A stretch of DNA of 64,000 nucleotides, taken from Pseudooceanicola batsensis HTCC2597 (lineage in GTDB: Bacteria; Pseudomonadota; Alphaproteobacteria; Rhodobacterales; Rhodobacteraceae). The stretch lies in assembly GCF_000152725.1 (NCBI RefSeq), contig NZ_CH724131.1:337846-401845 (forward strand), given 5' to 3'. The notes beneath the pieces were generated by a model, which was given only the letters and a program-made list of their open reading frames with translations, was not told the origin of the DNA and ran no database searches. Positions within the stretch are counted from its first letter, which is position 1. The number at the start of each line of letters is the position of its first letter. Both the position numbers and the translations under genes were made by a program. This document shows, in pieces, positions 39,839 through 51,533 of the stretch.

Positions 39839-39839
39839 C

Positions 39840-40646
39840 ATGCCGCGCACCGGCATCATCGCCGGCAGCGGCGGGCTGCCCCGCCTGCTGGCCGACGGCC
39901 TGCCCGAGGCCCGGGTCATCGCCTTCGAGGGCACCGCGACGGATGTGCCGGAACACCGGCTGAGCCGCCACCGGATCGAACGCCTGGGCGCCCTTTTCGA
40001 CGATCTTCGCGCGGCCGGGGTCGACCGGGTGGTCCTCGCCGGTGCCATGAGCCGTCCCGCGCTCGATCCGGCCGTGCTAGATCCGGTGATGCGCGACCTC
40101 GCCCCGCGGATCCTGCAGGCCATGCAGGGCGGGGACGATGCGCTCCTGCGGCTCGTCGTCGGGATCTTCGAGGAACAGGGTTTCGCGGTCATCGGCGCGC
40201 ACGAGGCCCTGCCGGACCTGACGTGCGAACCGGGCGTTCTGGCCGGCCCCGGGCCCTCCGAAGCCACCCGCGCCGACATCGCCCGCGCCGAGGCGATCCT
40301 CGCCGCCCTCGGTCCGGTGGACGTGGGCCAGGGCTGCGTGGTCTCCGGCGGCCTCTGCCTGGGGATCGAGACGCTGCAGGGCACCGACGCGATGCTGCGC
40401 TTCGTCGCCGAGACGCCCGACGGACTGCGCGGCCGTCCCGGGGGGATCCTGCTCAAACGGCCCAAGCCCGGTCAGGACCTGCGCGTCGACATGCCCGCCA
40501 TCGGCCCCGAAACCGCACGTGCGGCCGCCGCCGCCGGCCTCTCGGGCATCGTCGTGGCGGCCGGCCGGACGCTTCTCATCGATCGCGCGGCGCTCTGCGC
40601 GGAATGCGACGCGCGCGGCCTCTTCCTGCTGGCGGAGCGGCCTTGA
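39840..40646 (+). CDS. lpxI: UDP-2,3-diacylglucosamine pyrophosphatase LpxI
   Basis: Hydrolyses UDP-2,3-diacylglucosamine to lipid X. LpxI (DUF1009) replaces LpxH in many alphaproteobacteria. The 268-residue product starts RTGIIAGSGGLPRLLADGLP and carries the C-terminal half GQGCVVSGGLCLGIETLQGT and GGILLKRPKPGQD typical of the family. Its stop overlaps the lpxB ATG (TGATG), implying coupled translation. Position between lpxA and lpxB supports the call. Confidence 0.93.
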   Translation: MPRTGIIAGSGGLPRLLADGLPEARVIAFEGTATDVPEHRLSRHRIERLGALFDDLRAAGVDRVVLAGAMSRPALDPAVLDPVMRDLAPRILQAMQGGDDALLRLVVGIFEEQGFAVIGAHEALPDLTCEPGVLAGPGPSEATRADIARAEAILAALGPVDVGQGCVVSGGLCLGIETLQGTDAMLRFVAETPDGLRGRPGGILLKRPKPGQDLRVDMPAIGPETARAAAAAGLSGIVVAAGRTLLIDRAALCAECDARGLFLLAERP

Positions 40647-41785
40647 TGCGGGTGTTCCTGATCGCCGGGGAACCCTCGGGCGACGCGCTCGGGCAGGCCC
40701 TGATGGCAGGTCTCAGATCGCTTGTTCCGGATGTCGTCTTCGAGGGCGTCGGCGGCCCGCTGATGTGCGCCGAAGGCATGGAGAGCCTCTTTCCCATGGA
40801 GGAACTCTCGGTCATGGGCCTGGCCGAGATCCTGCCGAAATACCGTCACCTCAAGCGCCGCATCCGCGAAAGCGCCCGCGCCGTGCTCGATGCCGGACCG
40901 GACGTTCTGATCACCATCGACAGCCCCGACTTCTGCCTGCGCGTCGCCCGGCTGGTCAAGGAAGCGAGCACCATCCGCACCGTCCACTACGTCGCGCCCA
41001 CCGTCTGGGCCTGGCGTCCCGGCCGTGCGCAGAAGATGGCCGGCGTCATCGACCATGTCCTGGCCCTCTTTCCCTTCGAGCCACCGCTGATGCAGGCCGC
41101 CGGCATGGAATGCGACTTCGTCGGTCATCCGGTCGTCTCCCGGCCCGTCGCCAGCGCCTCCGAGGCCGCCGCCTTCCGCGCCGACACCGGCCTGGGCGAG
41201 GCGCCGCTCGTGCTGCTGCTGCCCGGCTCGCGCGAGGGCGAGGTCGCCCGCATCGCCCCCGTTCTGGGCGAAACGGCGGCCCGGATGGCAAGGGCGCGGC
41301 CCGATCTCGCCTTCGTCCTGCCCGTGGCCGGCGCGGTCGCCGATAGGGTGGCCGGGATCGTCGCGGAGTGGCCGGTCCGCCCGCGCCTGATCGATCCACG
41401 CAGCGCCGGCCCGCTGGCCAAGCGCGCCGCCTTCCGCGCCGCGGACGTGGCCATCGCCGCCTCCGGCACGGTCTCGCTCGAGCTTGCGGCGGCCCGCACG
41501 CCGATGGTCATCGCCTACCGCATGAATCCGGTCACCTTCGCGATCATGCGGCGCATGGCCCTGACCGACACGGTCACCCTGGTCAACCTCGTCTCCGAGA
41601 CCCGCACCGTTCCCGAGTTCCTCGGTCCCGCCTGCCGGGCCGACACTATCGCGCCGGCCGCCCTCGACCTGTTGCAGGGCGCGCCCGATCAGGTTCGCGC
41701 CATGGATCTGACGATGGACCGGCTGGGAAGAACCGGCGATCCCCCCGGTCTGCGCGCGGCCCGGGCCGTGCTCGCCCGCCTGTAA
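40646..41785 (+). CDS. lpxB: Lipid-A-disaccharide synthase LpxB
   Basis: Joins lipid X and UDP-2,3-diacylglucosamine into the lipid A disaccharide; GT19 glycosyltransferase at the membrane face. The 379-residue product shows FLIAGEPSGDALG at the start, VDSPDF-like TIDSPDFCLRVARL, YVAPTVWAWRPGRA, and the C-terminal ASGTVSLELAAARTPMVIAY nucleotide-sugar site. It closes the envelope block; a dispersed repeat follows. Confidence 0.97.
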   Translation: MRVFLIAGEPSGDALGQALMAGLRSLVPDVVFEGVGGPLMCAEGMESLFPMEELSVMGLAEILPKYRHLKRRIRESARAVLDAGPDVLITIDSPDFCLRVARLVKEASTIRTVHYVAPTVWAWRPGRAQKMAGVIDHVLALFPFEPPLMQAAGMECDFVGHPVVSRPVASASEAAAFRADTGLGEAPLVLLLPGSREGEVARIAPVLGETAARMARARPDLAFVLPVAGAVADRVAGIVAEWPVRPRLIDPRSAGPLAKRAAFRAADVAIAASGTVSLELAAARTPMVIAYRMNPVTFAIMRRMALTDTVTLVNLVSETRTVPEFLGPACRADTIAPAALDLLQGAPDQVRAMDLTMDRLGRTGDPPGLRAARAVLARL

Positions 41786-41970
41786 CAAGGCGGGCCCGCG
41801 TCTCAAGCTCCGGCTGCAAGTTTCCCGAACTTACGTCCGCCCCGATTGCCGGAGCCAGCTCGCCCGACGCCCCCGCACGAGGCGGCGCGGCGCTGCCCCC
41901 GGACCCTCGTCCCATCGCAAAGAATGAAAATCAGCCTGCTCGCGACCCGCTCGGCAGGACGCTCGCCCCC

Positions 41971-42034
41971 CTTCTTTGGTCCGGCAAATATCCTCGGGGG
42001 GGCCGCGTCAGCGGCGGGGGGCAGACAGCCCCCC
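41971..42034 (+). repeat. Dispersed palindromic repeat, copy 3
   Basis: CTTCTTTGGTCCGGCAAATA and TCCTCGGGG, followed by a GGGGGGC-AGACA-GCCCCCC hairpin (42016-42034). This is the reverse complement of the layout in copies 1 and 2. It lies in the gap between convergent lpxB and mnmA (41786-42048), where no gene is supported. Confidence 0.7.
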
Positions 42035-42048
42035 TCCACCGCGGGGCG

Positions 42049-43197
42049 TCACGCGCCGCCCTTCCAGATCCAGCCGCCTCCCAGGATGCGCGTGCCGCCG
42101 GTCTCGTAGAAGACGCAGGCCTGCCCGGGCGAGACGCCCTCTTCCGGCGTCAGGAGTTCGACCACCGCCTCGGTGTCGGACACCGGGCGCAGGATCGCCT
42201 CGCGCGGGGGGCGCGTCGAGCGGACCTTGACCGAGATCTCGCGCTCCGGTTGATCGGTGAATGCGCCCTCGCCAAGCCAGTTGATCTCGCGGACGGGAAC
42301 CTGGCGGGTCGCCAGCAGTTCCTTGGGGCCGACCACGACCCGGCGGGCGTCGACGTCCAGCCTGACCACGTAGAGCGGATCGCTCAGACCGCCGATCCCC
42401 AGGCCGCGGCGCTGGCCGATCGTGTAGTGGATGACGCCCTCGTGATGGCCCAGCACGCGGCCACTGGTATCGACGATCTCGCCCGGCTCGGCCGCGCCGG
42501 GGCGCAGTTTCTCGATCACGCTGGCGTAATTGCCGTTCGGCACGAAGCAGATGTCCTGGCTGTCCGGCTTGTCCGCCACCGGCAGTCCGTATTTCGCCGC
42601 CAGCGCCCGCGTTTCCGCCTTGGAGGCGAGGTGCCCGAGCGGAAAGCGCAGGAACGAGAGCTGTTCCGGCGTGGTGGAGAAGAGGAAATAGCTCTGGTCG
42701 CGGGCGGCATCGGCGGCACTGTGCAGTTCCGCCCCCGCCGCGCCCATCTTGCGCTGGATGTAATGGCCCGTCGCCATGCAGTCGGCGTCCAGGTCCCGCG
42801 CGGTTTCCAGCAGGTCCTTGAACTTCACCCGCTCGTTGCAGCGGATGCAGGGCACCGGCGTCGCCCCCGCCAGATAGCTGTCGGCGAATTCGTCGATCAC
42901 CGCGTCGCGGAAAATGTTCTCGTAATCCAGCACGTAGTGCGGAAAGCCCATCTCCTCGGCCACGCGCCGCGCGTCGTGGATGTCGAGTCCGGCGCAGCAG
43001 GCGCCCTTCTTGGCCAGCGCCGCGCCGTGGTCGTAGAGCTGGAGCGTCACGCCTACGACGTCATAGCCTTCCTCGGCCAGCATCGCCGCCACGACGGAGC
43101 TGTCCACGCCGCCCGACATGGCCACGACCACGCGGGTCTCGGCGGGTGGTTTGGCGAATCCCAGGGAATTCAGGTCTGATGTGCGATCGAGCGCCAT
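42049..43197 (-). CDS. mnmA: tRNA 2-thiouridylase MnmA
   Basis: Thiolates U34 of Lys, Glu and Gln tRNAs, with ATP activation. The 382-residue product has the PP-loop [20 protein letters not shown] near residue 28, catalytic cysteines in [13 protein letters not shown] and [10 protein letters not shown], and the C-terminal beta-barrel. The extra N-terminus and the [18 protein letters not shown] segment are typical of alphaproteobacterial MnmA. It is divergent from sciP. Confidence 0.96.
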   Translation of the reverse strand: MALDRTSDLNSLGFAKPPAETRVVVAMSGGVDSSVVAAMLAEEGYDVVGVTLQLYDHGAALAKKGACCAGLDIHDARRVAEEMGFPHYVLDYENIFRDAVIDEFADSYLAGATPVPCIRCNERVKFKDLLETARDLDADCMATGHYIQRKMGAAGAELHSAADAARDQSYFLFSTTPEQLSFLRFPLGHLASKAETRALAAKYGLPVADKPDSQDICFVPNGNYASVIEKLRPGAAEPGEIVDTSGRVLGHHEGVIHYTIGQRRGLGIGGLSDPLYVVRLDVDARRVVVGPKELLATRQVPVREINWLGEGAFTDQPEREISVKVRSTRPPREAILRPVSDTEAVVELLTPEEGVSPGQACVFYETGGTRILGGGWIWKGGA

Positions 43198-43328
43198 GGA
43201 GCCTCCGACCCGTTTGCGCGAAAGAGCGAGAGAATAAGTGAAAATGCGAATGAATAACAGCCCGCGATTTCACCCCCCGTTAAACCCGACGCGCAATGAT
43301 GCGCCACGGGCAAAAGGGATCGCGAGCG

Positions 43329-43607
43329 ATGTACCTCAAGAAGATTTCCGGGCCAAGGGCCGTAACCCTGCCTGACGGAACTGTCATGACGCGGGCCGAC
43401 CTGCCGCCCGCCGACACCCGACGATGGGTCGCCTCGCGCAAGGCCGCCGTGGTGCGCGGCGTGGTGCATGGGCTGATCTCGCAGGACGAGGCGCTGGACC
43501 TCTACAAGCTGAGCGCGGAAGAGTTCATGGAGTGGGTCGAAGCCGTGACGAAGCACGGCGAACAGGCGCTGAAAGCAACGGCTGTGCAGAAATTCAGGCA
43601 GAATTGA
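43329..43607 (+). CDS. sciP: CtrA-inhibitory protein SciP (DUF1153)
   Basis: Small helix-turn-helix protein that binds CtrA and blocks its transcription activation in Caulobacter. The 92-residue product matches DUF1153/SciP: KKISGPRAVTLPDGTVMTRA at the N-terminus, DTRRWVASRKAAVVRGVVHG and ISQDEALDLYKLSAEEFMEW forming the DNA-binding helices. It lies 112 bases upstream of ctrA on the same strand. The ATG at 43329 is preferred to an upstream one because AAGGGA lies about 10 bases before it. Confidence 0.9.
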   Translation: MYLKKISGPRAVTLPDGTVMTRADLPPADTRRWVASRKAAVVRGVVHGLISQDEALDLYKLSAEEFMEWVEAVTKHGEQALKATAVQKFRQN

Positions 43608-43664
43608 CATGAATCGAACAACTTTGAGTTGTTGAGAAATTCTTCCATTCGCGGTAATTGGTCG

Positions 43665-43672
43665 TTAACCAT
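43665..43672 (+). promoter_or_regulatory. CtrA half-site upstream of ctrA
   Basis: TTAACCAT, followed by TTAAAG, in an A/T-rich patch 48 bases before the ctrA ATG. It matches the TTAACCAT half-site form of the CtrA motif and suggests autoregulation. Confidence 0.55.
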
Positions 43673-43719
43673 TTAAAGTCAATGTATCCGGTATTGTGAA
43701 CCTGATGGAGAGATCGGTT

Positions 43720-44436
43720 ATGCGCGTGCTGCTCGTCGAAGACGATCCGACAACCTCGAAAAGCATCGAACTGATGCTGACCCATGCCAACCTGAACGTC
43801 TACACGACCGACCTGGGGGAGGAAGGGATCGATCTTGCCAAGCTCTACGATTACGATCTCATCCTGCTCGATCTCGGCCTGCCGGACATGAATGGTCACG
43901 AGGTGCTGCGCCAGCTGCGCGTCTCGCGGATCGAGACTCCGATCCTGATCCTGTCGGGCGCCGACGATACCGAGAACAAGATCAAGGGATTCGGTTTCGG
44001 CGCCGACGACTACATGACCAAACCCTTCCACCGCGAGGAACTGGTCGCCCGGATCCACGCCATCATCCGCCGGTCCAAGGGGCATTCACAGTCGATCATC
44101 CGCACCGGCAAGGTGTCGGTGAACCTGGATGCCAAGACCGTCGAGGTCGAGGGCAAGCCGGTCCACCTGACCGGCAAGGAATACCAGATGCTCGAGTTGC
44201 TCAGCCTGCGCAAGGGCACGACCCTCACCAAGGAGATGTTCCTCAACCATCTCTACGGCGGCATGGACGAACCCGAGCTCAAGATCATCGACGTCTTCAT
44301 ATGCAAGCTGCGCAAGAAGCTGTCGACCGCGACGGGCGGCGACAACTATATCGAAACCGTCTGGGGCCGCGGCTATGTCCTGCGCGATCCGCAGCCCGAG
44401 GAACTGGACGACCAGCGGCTGGCCGTCGGGGCCTGA
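43720..44436 (+). CDS. ctrA: Cell-cycle response regulator CtrA
   Basis: OmpR-type master regulator; in Rhodobacterales it controls motility and gene-transfer-agent genes rather than being essential. The 238-residue product has a receiver with phospho-acceptor D51 ([13 protein letters not shown]), [18 protein letters not shown] with the conserved Lys, and a winged-helix output domain from about 130 ([34 protein letters not shown]). The ATG at 43720 follows GGAGAG and gives the canonical MRVLLVEDD start. sciP lies upstream, cckA 35 kb to the left. Confidence 0.97.
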   Translation: MRVLLVEDDPTTSKSIELMLTHANLNVYTTDLGEEGIDLAKLYDYDLILLDLGLPDMNGHEVLRQLRVSRIETPILILSGADDTENKIKGFGFGADDYMTKPFHREELVARIHAIIRRSKGHSQSIIRTGKVSVNLDAKTVEVEGKPVHLTGKEYQMLELLSLRKGTTLTKEMFLNHLYGGMDEPELKIIDVFICKLRKKLSTATGGDNYIETVWGRGYVLRDPQPEELDDQRLAVGA

Positions 44437-46870
<2,434 letters not shown>

Positions 46871-46871
46871 C

Positions 46872-48956
46872 ATGGCGGGGCGGCCCGAGATCCTCTTTCC
46901 GCTCTTCGCCGATGTGCAGACCTTGCCGGGTGTCGGACCGAAGACGGCCAGGCACCTGGCCCAGATCGGTGTCGAGACGCCGCGCGATCTGCTGTTCCTG
47001 CTGCCGAACGGCACGATCGACCGCAGGCGGCGCGACACGATCCGCGGCGCCCCGTTGCCCGGGACCGTCACGGTCGAGGTCGAGGTGGGCGCGCATCGCC
47101 CGGCGGCCCGGAAGGGCGGCGCCTACCGGGTCATGGTGCGCGACGCGCAGGAGGACTTTCCGCTCGTCTTCTTCCATGCCCGGGGCGACTATCTCGGGAA
47201 ACTGCTGCCGACGGGCGCCCGACGGATCGTCTCCGGCAAGCTGGAACTCTTCGACGGCATCGCCCAGATGGTGCATCCCGACCATGTCCTGCCGCCCGAC
47301 GAGGCCGGGGACCTGCCCGAGTTCGAGCCGGTCTATCCGCTGACCCAGGGCGTGACGCAGCGGGTGATGGGCAAGGCCGCCGCCGGGGCGCTGAGCCGCG
47401 CCCCCGACCTGGCAGAATGGATCGATCCCGATCTCATGGCGCAGCGTGGCTGGCCCGGCTGGTCCGATGCCCTTCGGGCGGCCCATGAACCGCGTGACGA
47501 AATCTCCGTTCTGGATACGGCGCGGACGCGGCTGGCCTATGACGAACTGCTGGCGCATCAGCTGACCCTGGCGCTGGCCCGCGCCCGGACCCGGCGCGGC
47601 AAGGGCCGTGTGACGCGGGGCGACGGCGGCCTGCGCGAGCGCGTGCTGGCCGCGTTGCCCTACCGCCCCACGGGCGCCCAGACCCGCGCCCTCGGCGAGA
47701 TCTCGGCCGACATGGCGGGAGAGACGCGCATGTCGCGGCTGTTGCAGGGCGACGTGGGGGCGGGCAAGACGCTGGTCGCGGTGCTGGCGCTTCTGATCGC
47801 GGTCGAGGCGGGCGGGCAGGGCGTCATGATGGCCCCGACCGAGATCCTCGCGCGGCAGCATCTCGAAAGCGTGACGCCCCTGGCCGAGGCCGCCGGCGTG
47901 CGCGTCGCGATCCTGACCGGCCGCGACCGGGGGGCCGATCGTGCCGCCAAGCTGGACGACCTGGCCGAGGGGCGCATCGACATCCTGCTCGGCACCCATG
48001 CGGTCTTTCAGTCAGATGTGGTCTTCCGCGATCTGCGTCTCGCCATCGTCGACGAACAGCACCGGTTCGGCGTGCGCCAGCGGCTGGAGTTGGGACGCAA
48101 GGGGGCGCTGGCGGATGTGCTGGTGATGACCGCGACCCCGATTCCCCGCTCTCTGGCCCTCGCGCAGTATGGCGACATGGATGTTTCCGTGCTCGACGAG
48201 AAGCCGCCGGGGCGCAAGCCGATCCGCACGGCTCTGGTCTCGACCGCCCGCATGGACGAGGTGGTGGACCACCTGCGTCAGGCCGTGTCCGAGGGGCGCC
48301 GGGCCTACTGGGTCTGCCCGCTGGTCGAGGAAAGCGAAACGGTCGATCTGACTGCGGCCGAGGACCGGTTCAAGCACCTGCGCGCGGCCCTGGGCGACGA
48401 GGTGGTCGCGCTGGTCCATGGGCAGATGCCGCCGGCCGACAAGGATGCGGCCATGGCGGATTTCGTGGCCGGGCGGCGCCAGGTCCTGGTGGCGACCACG
48501 GTGATCGAGGTGGGGGTGAACGTTCCCGAGGCGTCGATCATGGTCATCGAGCGAGCCGAGACCTTCGGCCTCGCCCAGTTGCACCAGCTGCGCGGTCGGG
48601 TCGGGCGGGGTGAGGCGCAGGCCACCTGCCTGCTGATGTACCGCGCGCCCCTGTCCGAACCGGCCGAAAAGCGCCTGACCCTGATGCGTGAAACCGAGGA
48701 CGGGTTCCGTATCGCCGAGGTCGACCTCGAGATGCGCGGCGCGGGCGACATGATCGGCACGGCACAATCCGGCCTGCCACGGTTCCGGATCGCCGATCTG
48801 GAACGCGACACCGGGCTGATGGCGCTGGCGCAGAGCGATGCCCGCGCGCTGCTCTCGCGGGACGCCACGCTGGAGAGCGACCGGGGCAGGGCGGCCCGCA
48901 CCCTCCTGTGGCTGATGGGTCAGGACGAGGCTATCCGCCTGATTTCGGTTGGATAA
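46872..48956 (+). CDS. recG: ATP-dependent DNA helicase RecG
   Basis: Remodels stalled forks and branched DNA. The 694-residue product has the N-terminal wedge/OB region (LPGVGPKTARHLAQIGVETP), then helicase motifs: Walker A LLQGDVGAGKTLVAVLAL, DEQH (VDEQHRFGVRQR), TATPIPRSLAL, and the TRG-like hairpin motif in the C-terminus (LHQLRGRVGRGEAQATCLLM). It shares an operon with ligA. A LexA box follows 18 bases after its stop. Confidence 0.96.
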   Translation: MAGRPEILFPLFADVQTLPGVGPKTARHLAQIGVETPRDLLFLLPNGTIDRRRRDTIRGAPLPGTVTVEVEVGAHRPAARKGGAYRVMVRDAQEDFPLVFFHARGDYLGKLLPTGARRIVSGKLELFDGIAQMVHPDHVLPPDEAGDLPEFEPVYPLTQGVTQRVMGKAAAGALSRAPDLAEWIDPDLMAQRGWPGWSDALRAAHEPRDEISVLDTARTRLAYDELLAHQLTLALARARTRRGKGRVTRGDGGLRERVLAALPYRPTGAQTRALGEISADMAGETRMSRLLQGDVGAGKTLVAVLALLIAVEAGGQGVMMAPTEILARQHLESVTPLAEAAGVRVAILTGRDRGADRAAKLDDLAEGRIDILLGTHAVFQSDVVFRDLRLAIVDEQHRFGVRQRLELGRKGALADVLVMTATPIPRSLALAQYGDMDVSVLDEKPPGRKPIRTALVSTARMDEVVDHLRQAVSEGRRAYWVCPLVEESETVDLTAAEDRFKHLRAALGDEVVALVHGQMPPADKDAAMADFVAGRRQVLVATTVIEVGVNVPEASIMVIERAETFGLAQLHQLRGRVGRGEAQATCLLMYRAPLSEPAEKRLTLMRETEDGFRIAEVDLEMRGAGDMIGTAQSGLPRFRIADLERDTGLMALAQSDARALLSRDATLESDRGRAARTLLWLMGQDEAIRLISVG

Positions 48957-48974
48957 CGCGGTTTGTTCTCAAAT

Positions 48975-48989
48975 GTTCTTAAAAAGTTC
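48975..48989 (+). promoter_or_regulatory. LexA (SOS) box before a small membrane peptide
   Basis: GTTC at 48975, seven bases, GTTC at 48986: the exact alphaproteobacterial LexA operator. A third GTTC lies six bases upstream (48965) and a GAAC downstream (49013). A TTTACA hexamer overlaps its right end. The site lies 65 bases before the ATG of the 40-residue peptide gene. Confidence 0.7.
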
Positions 48990-49053
48990 TTTACAGGCGC
49001 GGCGCGATATGAGAACAAAGAGGCAACACAGTTAACGCCAACAGGAGCCCGCC

Positions 49054-49176
49054 ATGATCCGCCAGATTGCCGCACTCGCCCGCCGGTCCCGTGGAACCCT
49101 TGTCGAGGATCTGGCCGGAGTCGCCGCGCTGACAATTCTGCTTCTGGGCGCGCTGCACCTGCCCGGCCTCGCCTGA
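49054..49176 (+). CDS. Candidate SOS-induced small membrane peptide (40 aa)
   Basis: A 40-residue frame too short for most gene callers: a basic, amphipathic N-terminus (MIRQIAALARRSRGTLVEDL) and one membrane helix (AGVAALTILLLGALHLPGLA). AGGAG lies 6 bases before the ATG and all codons fit the genome. The only upstream control element visible is a LexA box, and a terminator closes the unit at 49355, so it looks like a one-gene SOS transcript. Size, topology and control resemble Caulobacter SidA, an SOS-induced inhibitor of FtsW, but I see no clear sequence match. Function is inferred. Confidence 0.65.
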   Translation: MIRQIAALARRSRGTLVEDLAGVAALTILLLGALHLPGLA

Positions 49177-49316
49177 GGCCACCGGTTTCTGCCTGCGGTT
49201 TCGCGTCCGGCCTGTCCCGCATTCCCCGATGCGGAAGCTGCGACTGCCTGTCCCCTTTTCCGGGCTGCCTCATCCCCGGTTCGACAGGCCGGTGTCCCAC
49301 GTGAAATTGCCTACTG

Positions 49317-49355
49317 CCGCCGCCGTCCCACCCCGGGCGTGCGGCGGTTTCTTTT
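49317..49355 (+). terminator. Rho-independent terminator after the small peptide gene
   Basis: Stem CCGCCGC (49317-49323) with GCGGCGG (49341-49347) and a 17-base loop, followed by TTTCTTTTT. Nothing else recognisable lies in 49177-49316. Confidence 0.75.
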
Positions 49356-49376
49356 TGCAGGGGTGCGGCGTGGGGC

Positions 49377-49829
49377 TCAGGCGCAGTCGCTTTGCGCGAT
49401 CTCGTCCATCGCCTCGCTCAGCGCCTCGAGGCTCAGCAGGATCGAGGCATGGCGATTCTTGTAGTCGCGCGCCGGCCGAAGCACCTCGAGACCCTCGAAG
49501 GGGGCGGGCGGTGTCGGACCGTCCTCTTTCAGCATGGACTTCAGACCGTCGCGCCCGGCGATGACCTGCTCGCGGGTCGCCCCGATGACGGCATGGCCGA
49601 CGATCGAGGCCGCCGCCTGGCCCAGGGCGCAGGCCTTGACGTCCTGCCCGTACTCCGTGACCTTCCCGTCCCGCATGACGACGTCGACGGTCACGGTAGA
49701 CCCGCAGAGCGGCGCCCGGCGCTTGACCGTGGCGCAGGGCGTGTCGAGCCGCGTCTGGTGCGGGATATCCGTCGCCAGCGCGAGGATGCGGTCAGAGTAG
49801 AGTTTGACCAGATCGTTTTCGGCGGTCAT
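49377..49829 (-). CDS. Fe-S cluster scaffold-like protein (IscU/SufU/NifU-N fold)
   Basis: A 150-residue protein of the NifU N-terminal/IscU fold. Two of the three scaffold cysteines are visible (APLCGST and KACALGQAA); the position of the third, usually KCA, reads RHASILLS with no cysteine. It may therefore be a carrier or a divergent scaffold rather than a standard IscU. AAAGGA precedes the ATG at 49829. It is divergent from hisI, with no suf or isc genes beside it. Confidence 0.82.
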   Translation of the reverse strand: MTAENDLVKLYSDRILALATDIPHQTRLDTPCATVKRRAPLCGSTVTVDVVMRDGKVTEYGQDVKACALGQAAASIVGHAVIGATREQVIAGRDGLKSMLKEDGPTPPAPFEGLEVLRPARDYKNRHASILLSLEALSEAMDEIAQSDCA

Positions 49830-49909
49830 GAGCCGTCCTTTCCACGGTGGCGCTGCGCGCCGTTCCCCCTTAGATAGCCCCGACGAAACGGTTTGCAAAG
49901 GATCGCCCC

Positions 49910-50266
49910 ATGCCCTTCGACCCCGCCTCGCTCAAGTTTGACGACAGGGGCCTGGTCCCCGCGATCGCGCAGGATGAGGACGGCACCGTGCTCATGATGG
50001 CGTGGATGAACGCCGACGCGGTGGCCCGGACGCTCGAAACCGGCCGCGTGACCTATTGGTCCCGGTCCCGCCAGGCCTACTGGATCAAGGGCGAGACGAG
50101 CGGCCATGTCCAGGAATTGATCGATCTGCGGGTGGATTGCGACCGCGACTGCCTGCTGCTGGTGGTTCGCCAGACCGGCGCCGCCTGCCACACCAACCGG
50201 CGCAGCTGCTTCTACACCGCGGTGCGGGACGGCGAAGAGGTCGAACTGATGGCGCCGATGACCTAG
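49910..50266 (+). CDS. hisI: Phosphoribosyl-AMP cyclohydrolase
   Basis: Third step of histidine synthesis. The 118-residue stand-alone HisI carries [37 protein letters not shown] and the zinc/magnesium cluster [10 protein letters not shown] with [16 protein letters not shown]. The HisE pyrophosphohydrolase domain is not fused. Its stop shares bases with the convergent gluQ stop (CTAG). Confidence 0.96.
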   Translation: MPFDPASLKFDDRGLVPAIAQDEDGTVLMMAWMNADAVARTLETGRVTYWSRSRQAYWIKGETSGHVQELIDLRVDCDRDCLLLVVRQTGAACHTNRRSCFYTAVRDGEEVELMAPMT

Positions 50267-51153
50267 AGCCCGACGATCCGGCGGATGTCCGCGGGGGTCG
50301 CGCCCTCGGCGCGGTAGGCCGCGATGGCCCGCGCGTCGTCCCGTTTGGCCAGCCGCTTGCCATGGTCGTCGCGGATCAGCCGGTGGTGATGGAAGACGGG
50401 CGTCGGCAGCCCGAGCAGCGCCTGAAGCACCACGTGAATCCGCGTGGCCTCGAACAGGTCCTGGCCGCGCGTGACCTCGGTGATGTTCTGTTCGGCATCG
50501 TCGATCACGACCGACAGGTGATACGACGTGCCCATGTCGCGCCGCGCCAGAATGATGTCGCCCGTCGTGCGGAGGACCTCCTGCGGGTCGAGCGCGATGT
50601 CCCCAGTCTCGCCATTCGGCCCGGACCCGGTCTCGCGGAAGGTCAGCGCGCCCGTCCGCGCCACCGCCCGCCCCATGTCGAGCCGCAGCACCCCGTCCTC
50701 CGGCATCGGCCGAGCAGGCCCGCGATCGCCGCTCTCGCGGCAGGTGCCGGGATAGATCAGCCCGTCCGGACCGTGCAGCGGCGCGCCCTCCTGCGGGGCC
50801 GAAAGCGCGGCCTCTATGTCCCGGCGGCGGCAGGTGCAGCGATAGAGCAGCCCGTCCTCCCACAGACGTCGCAAGGCCATTCGGTAGGAGGCCAAGCGCT
50901 CGGACTGGCGCATGACCGGCACCGGCCAACGCAGCCCCAGCCAATGCAGGTCGTCGAAGATCCGTTCCTCCCACTCCGGCCGGGCGCGCGATGTGTCGAT
51001 GTCCTCGATCCGCAGGTGAAACGTGCCGGCGCGGGCTCGCTCGGCTGCGATCAGCGCCGAATAGGCATGGCCCAGATGCAGCGGCCCGGTCGGCGAGGGC
51101 GCGAAGCGGGTGATCTGCCGGGAATCCGGTTGGGTCTCAGGGGGGTGGGTCAA
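50263..51153 (-). CDS. gluQ: Glutamyl-Q tRNA(Asp) synthetase
   Basis: Attaches glutamate to queuosine of tRNA-Asp. The 296-residue product is a class I catalytic core without the GluRS anticodon-binding domain: [19 protein letters not shown] (HIGH motif), zinc cysteines CTC and GTC flanking about residue 110-140, and [12 protein letters not shown] (KMSKS equivalent). Length and lack of the C-terminal domain separate it from true GluRS. Confidence 0.93.
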   Translation of the reverse strand: MTHPPETQPDSRQITRFAPSPTGPLHLGHAYSALIAAERARAGTFHLRIEDIDTSRARPEWEERIFDDLHWLGLRWPVPVMRQSERLASYRMALRRLWEDGLLYRCTCRRRDIEAALSAPQEGAPLHGPDGLIYPGTCRESGDRGPARPMPEDGVLRLDMGRAVARTGALTFRETGSGPNGETGDIALDPQEVLRTTGDIILARRDMGTSYHLSVVIDDAEQNITEVTRGQDLFEATRIHVVLQALLGLPTPVFHHHRLIRDDHGKRLAKRDDARAIAAYRAEGATPADIRRIVGL

Positions 51154-51533
51154 GGGCTGGATCGGACCTGTGGGTCAATTGAGGATCTGCATTCGCTTAG
51201 CTGGAGTGATGCCGCAACCGACCGTCGTTGTCACGCGCCTCCGGTTGAGAAAGGCAGTAAGCCGATCAGTTGTATCGGTTCAGTTTGCGCGCCTATCTTG
51301 TTGATTTATCGAAAACCATGTCGTTCATCCAGCGCCGGCCGTTCGCATGCGTCGTCTGTGGCCCCATTCCCTGGGGACACGGCGTTCCGAGGCATTGACC
51401 ACTCTCTCGCAATGCCCTTGTCGCCGCGAGACGCAGTTGGATTTACAACGTAAGTTCTCGGCTCGGCGCGCGATTGAACGACACGCCGAAGCGCCATTAT
51501 CTTACACTGTAAGCGGTGACGACCAGGTGCCGC
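51154..51533. other. Lower-GC intergenic region with two TTAC-N3-GTAA palindromes
   Basis: About 380 bases with G+C well below the flanks. It holds TTACAACGTAA (51443-51453) and TTACACTGTAA (51502-51512, extending to CTTACACTGTAAG), two copies of TTAC-N3-GTAA whose centres are 59 bases apart. Such paired palindromes resemble operators of TetR-like repressors, but no such gene adjoins. No coding frame is supported; it may be the remnant of a lost insertion. Confidence 0.5.

Noticed and set aside
51306..51497. A 63-codon minus-strand frame in the gluQ-trmFO gap
   Set aside because: No plausible ribosome binding site, no recognisable protein character and lower-GC non-coding-like composition.
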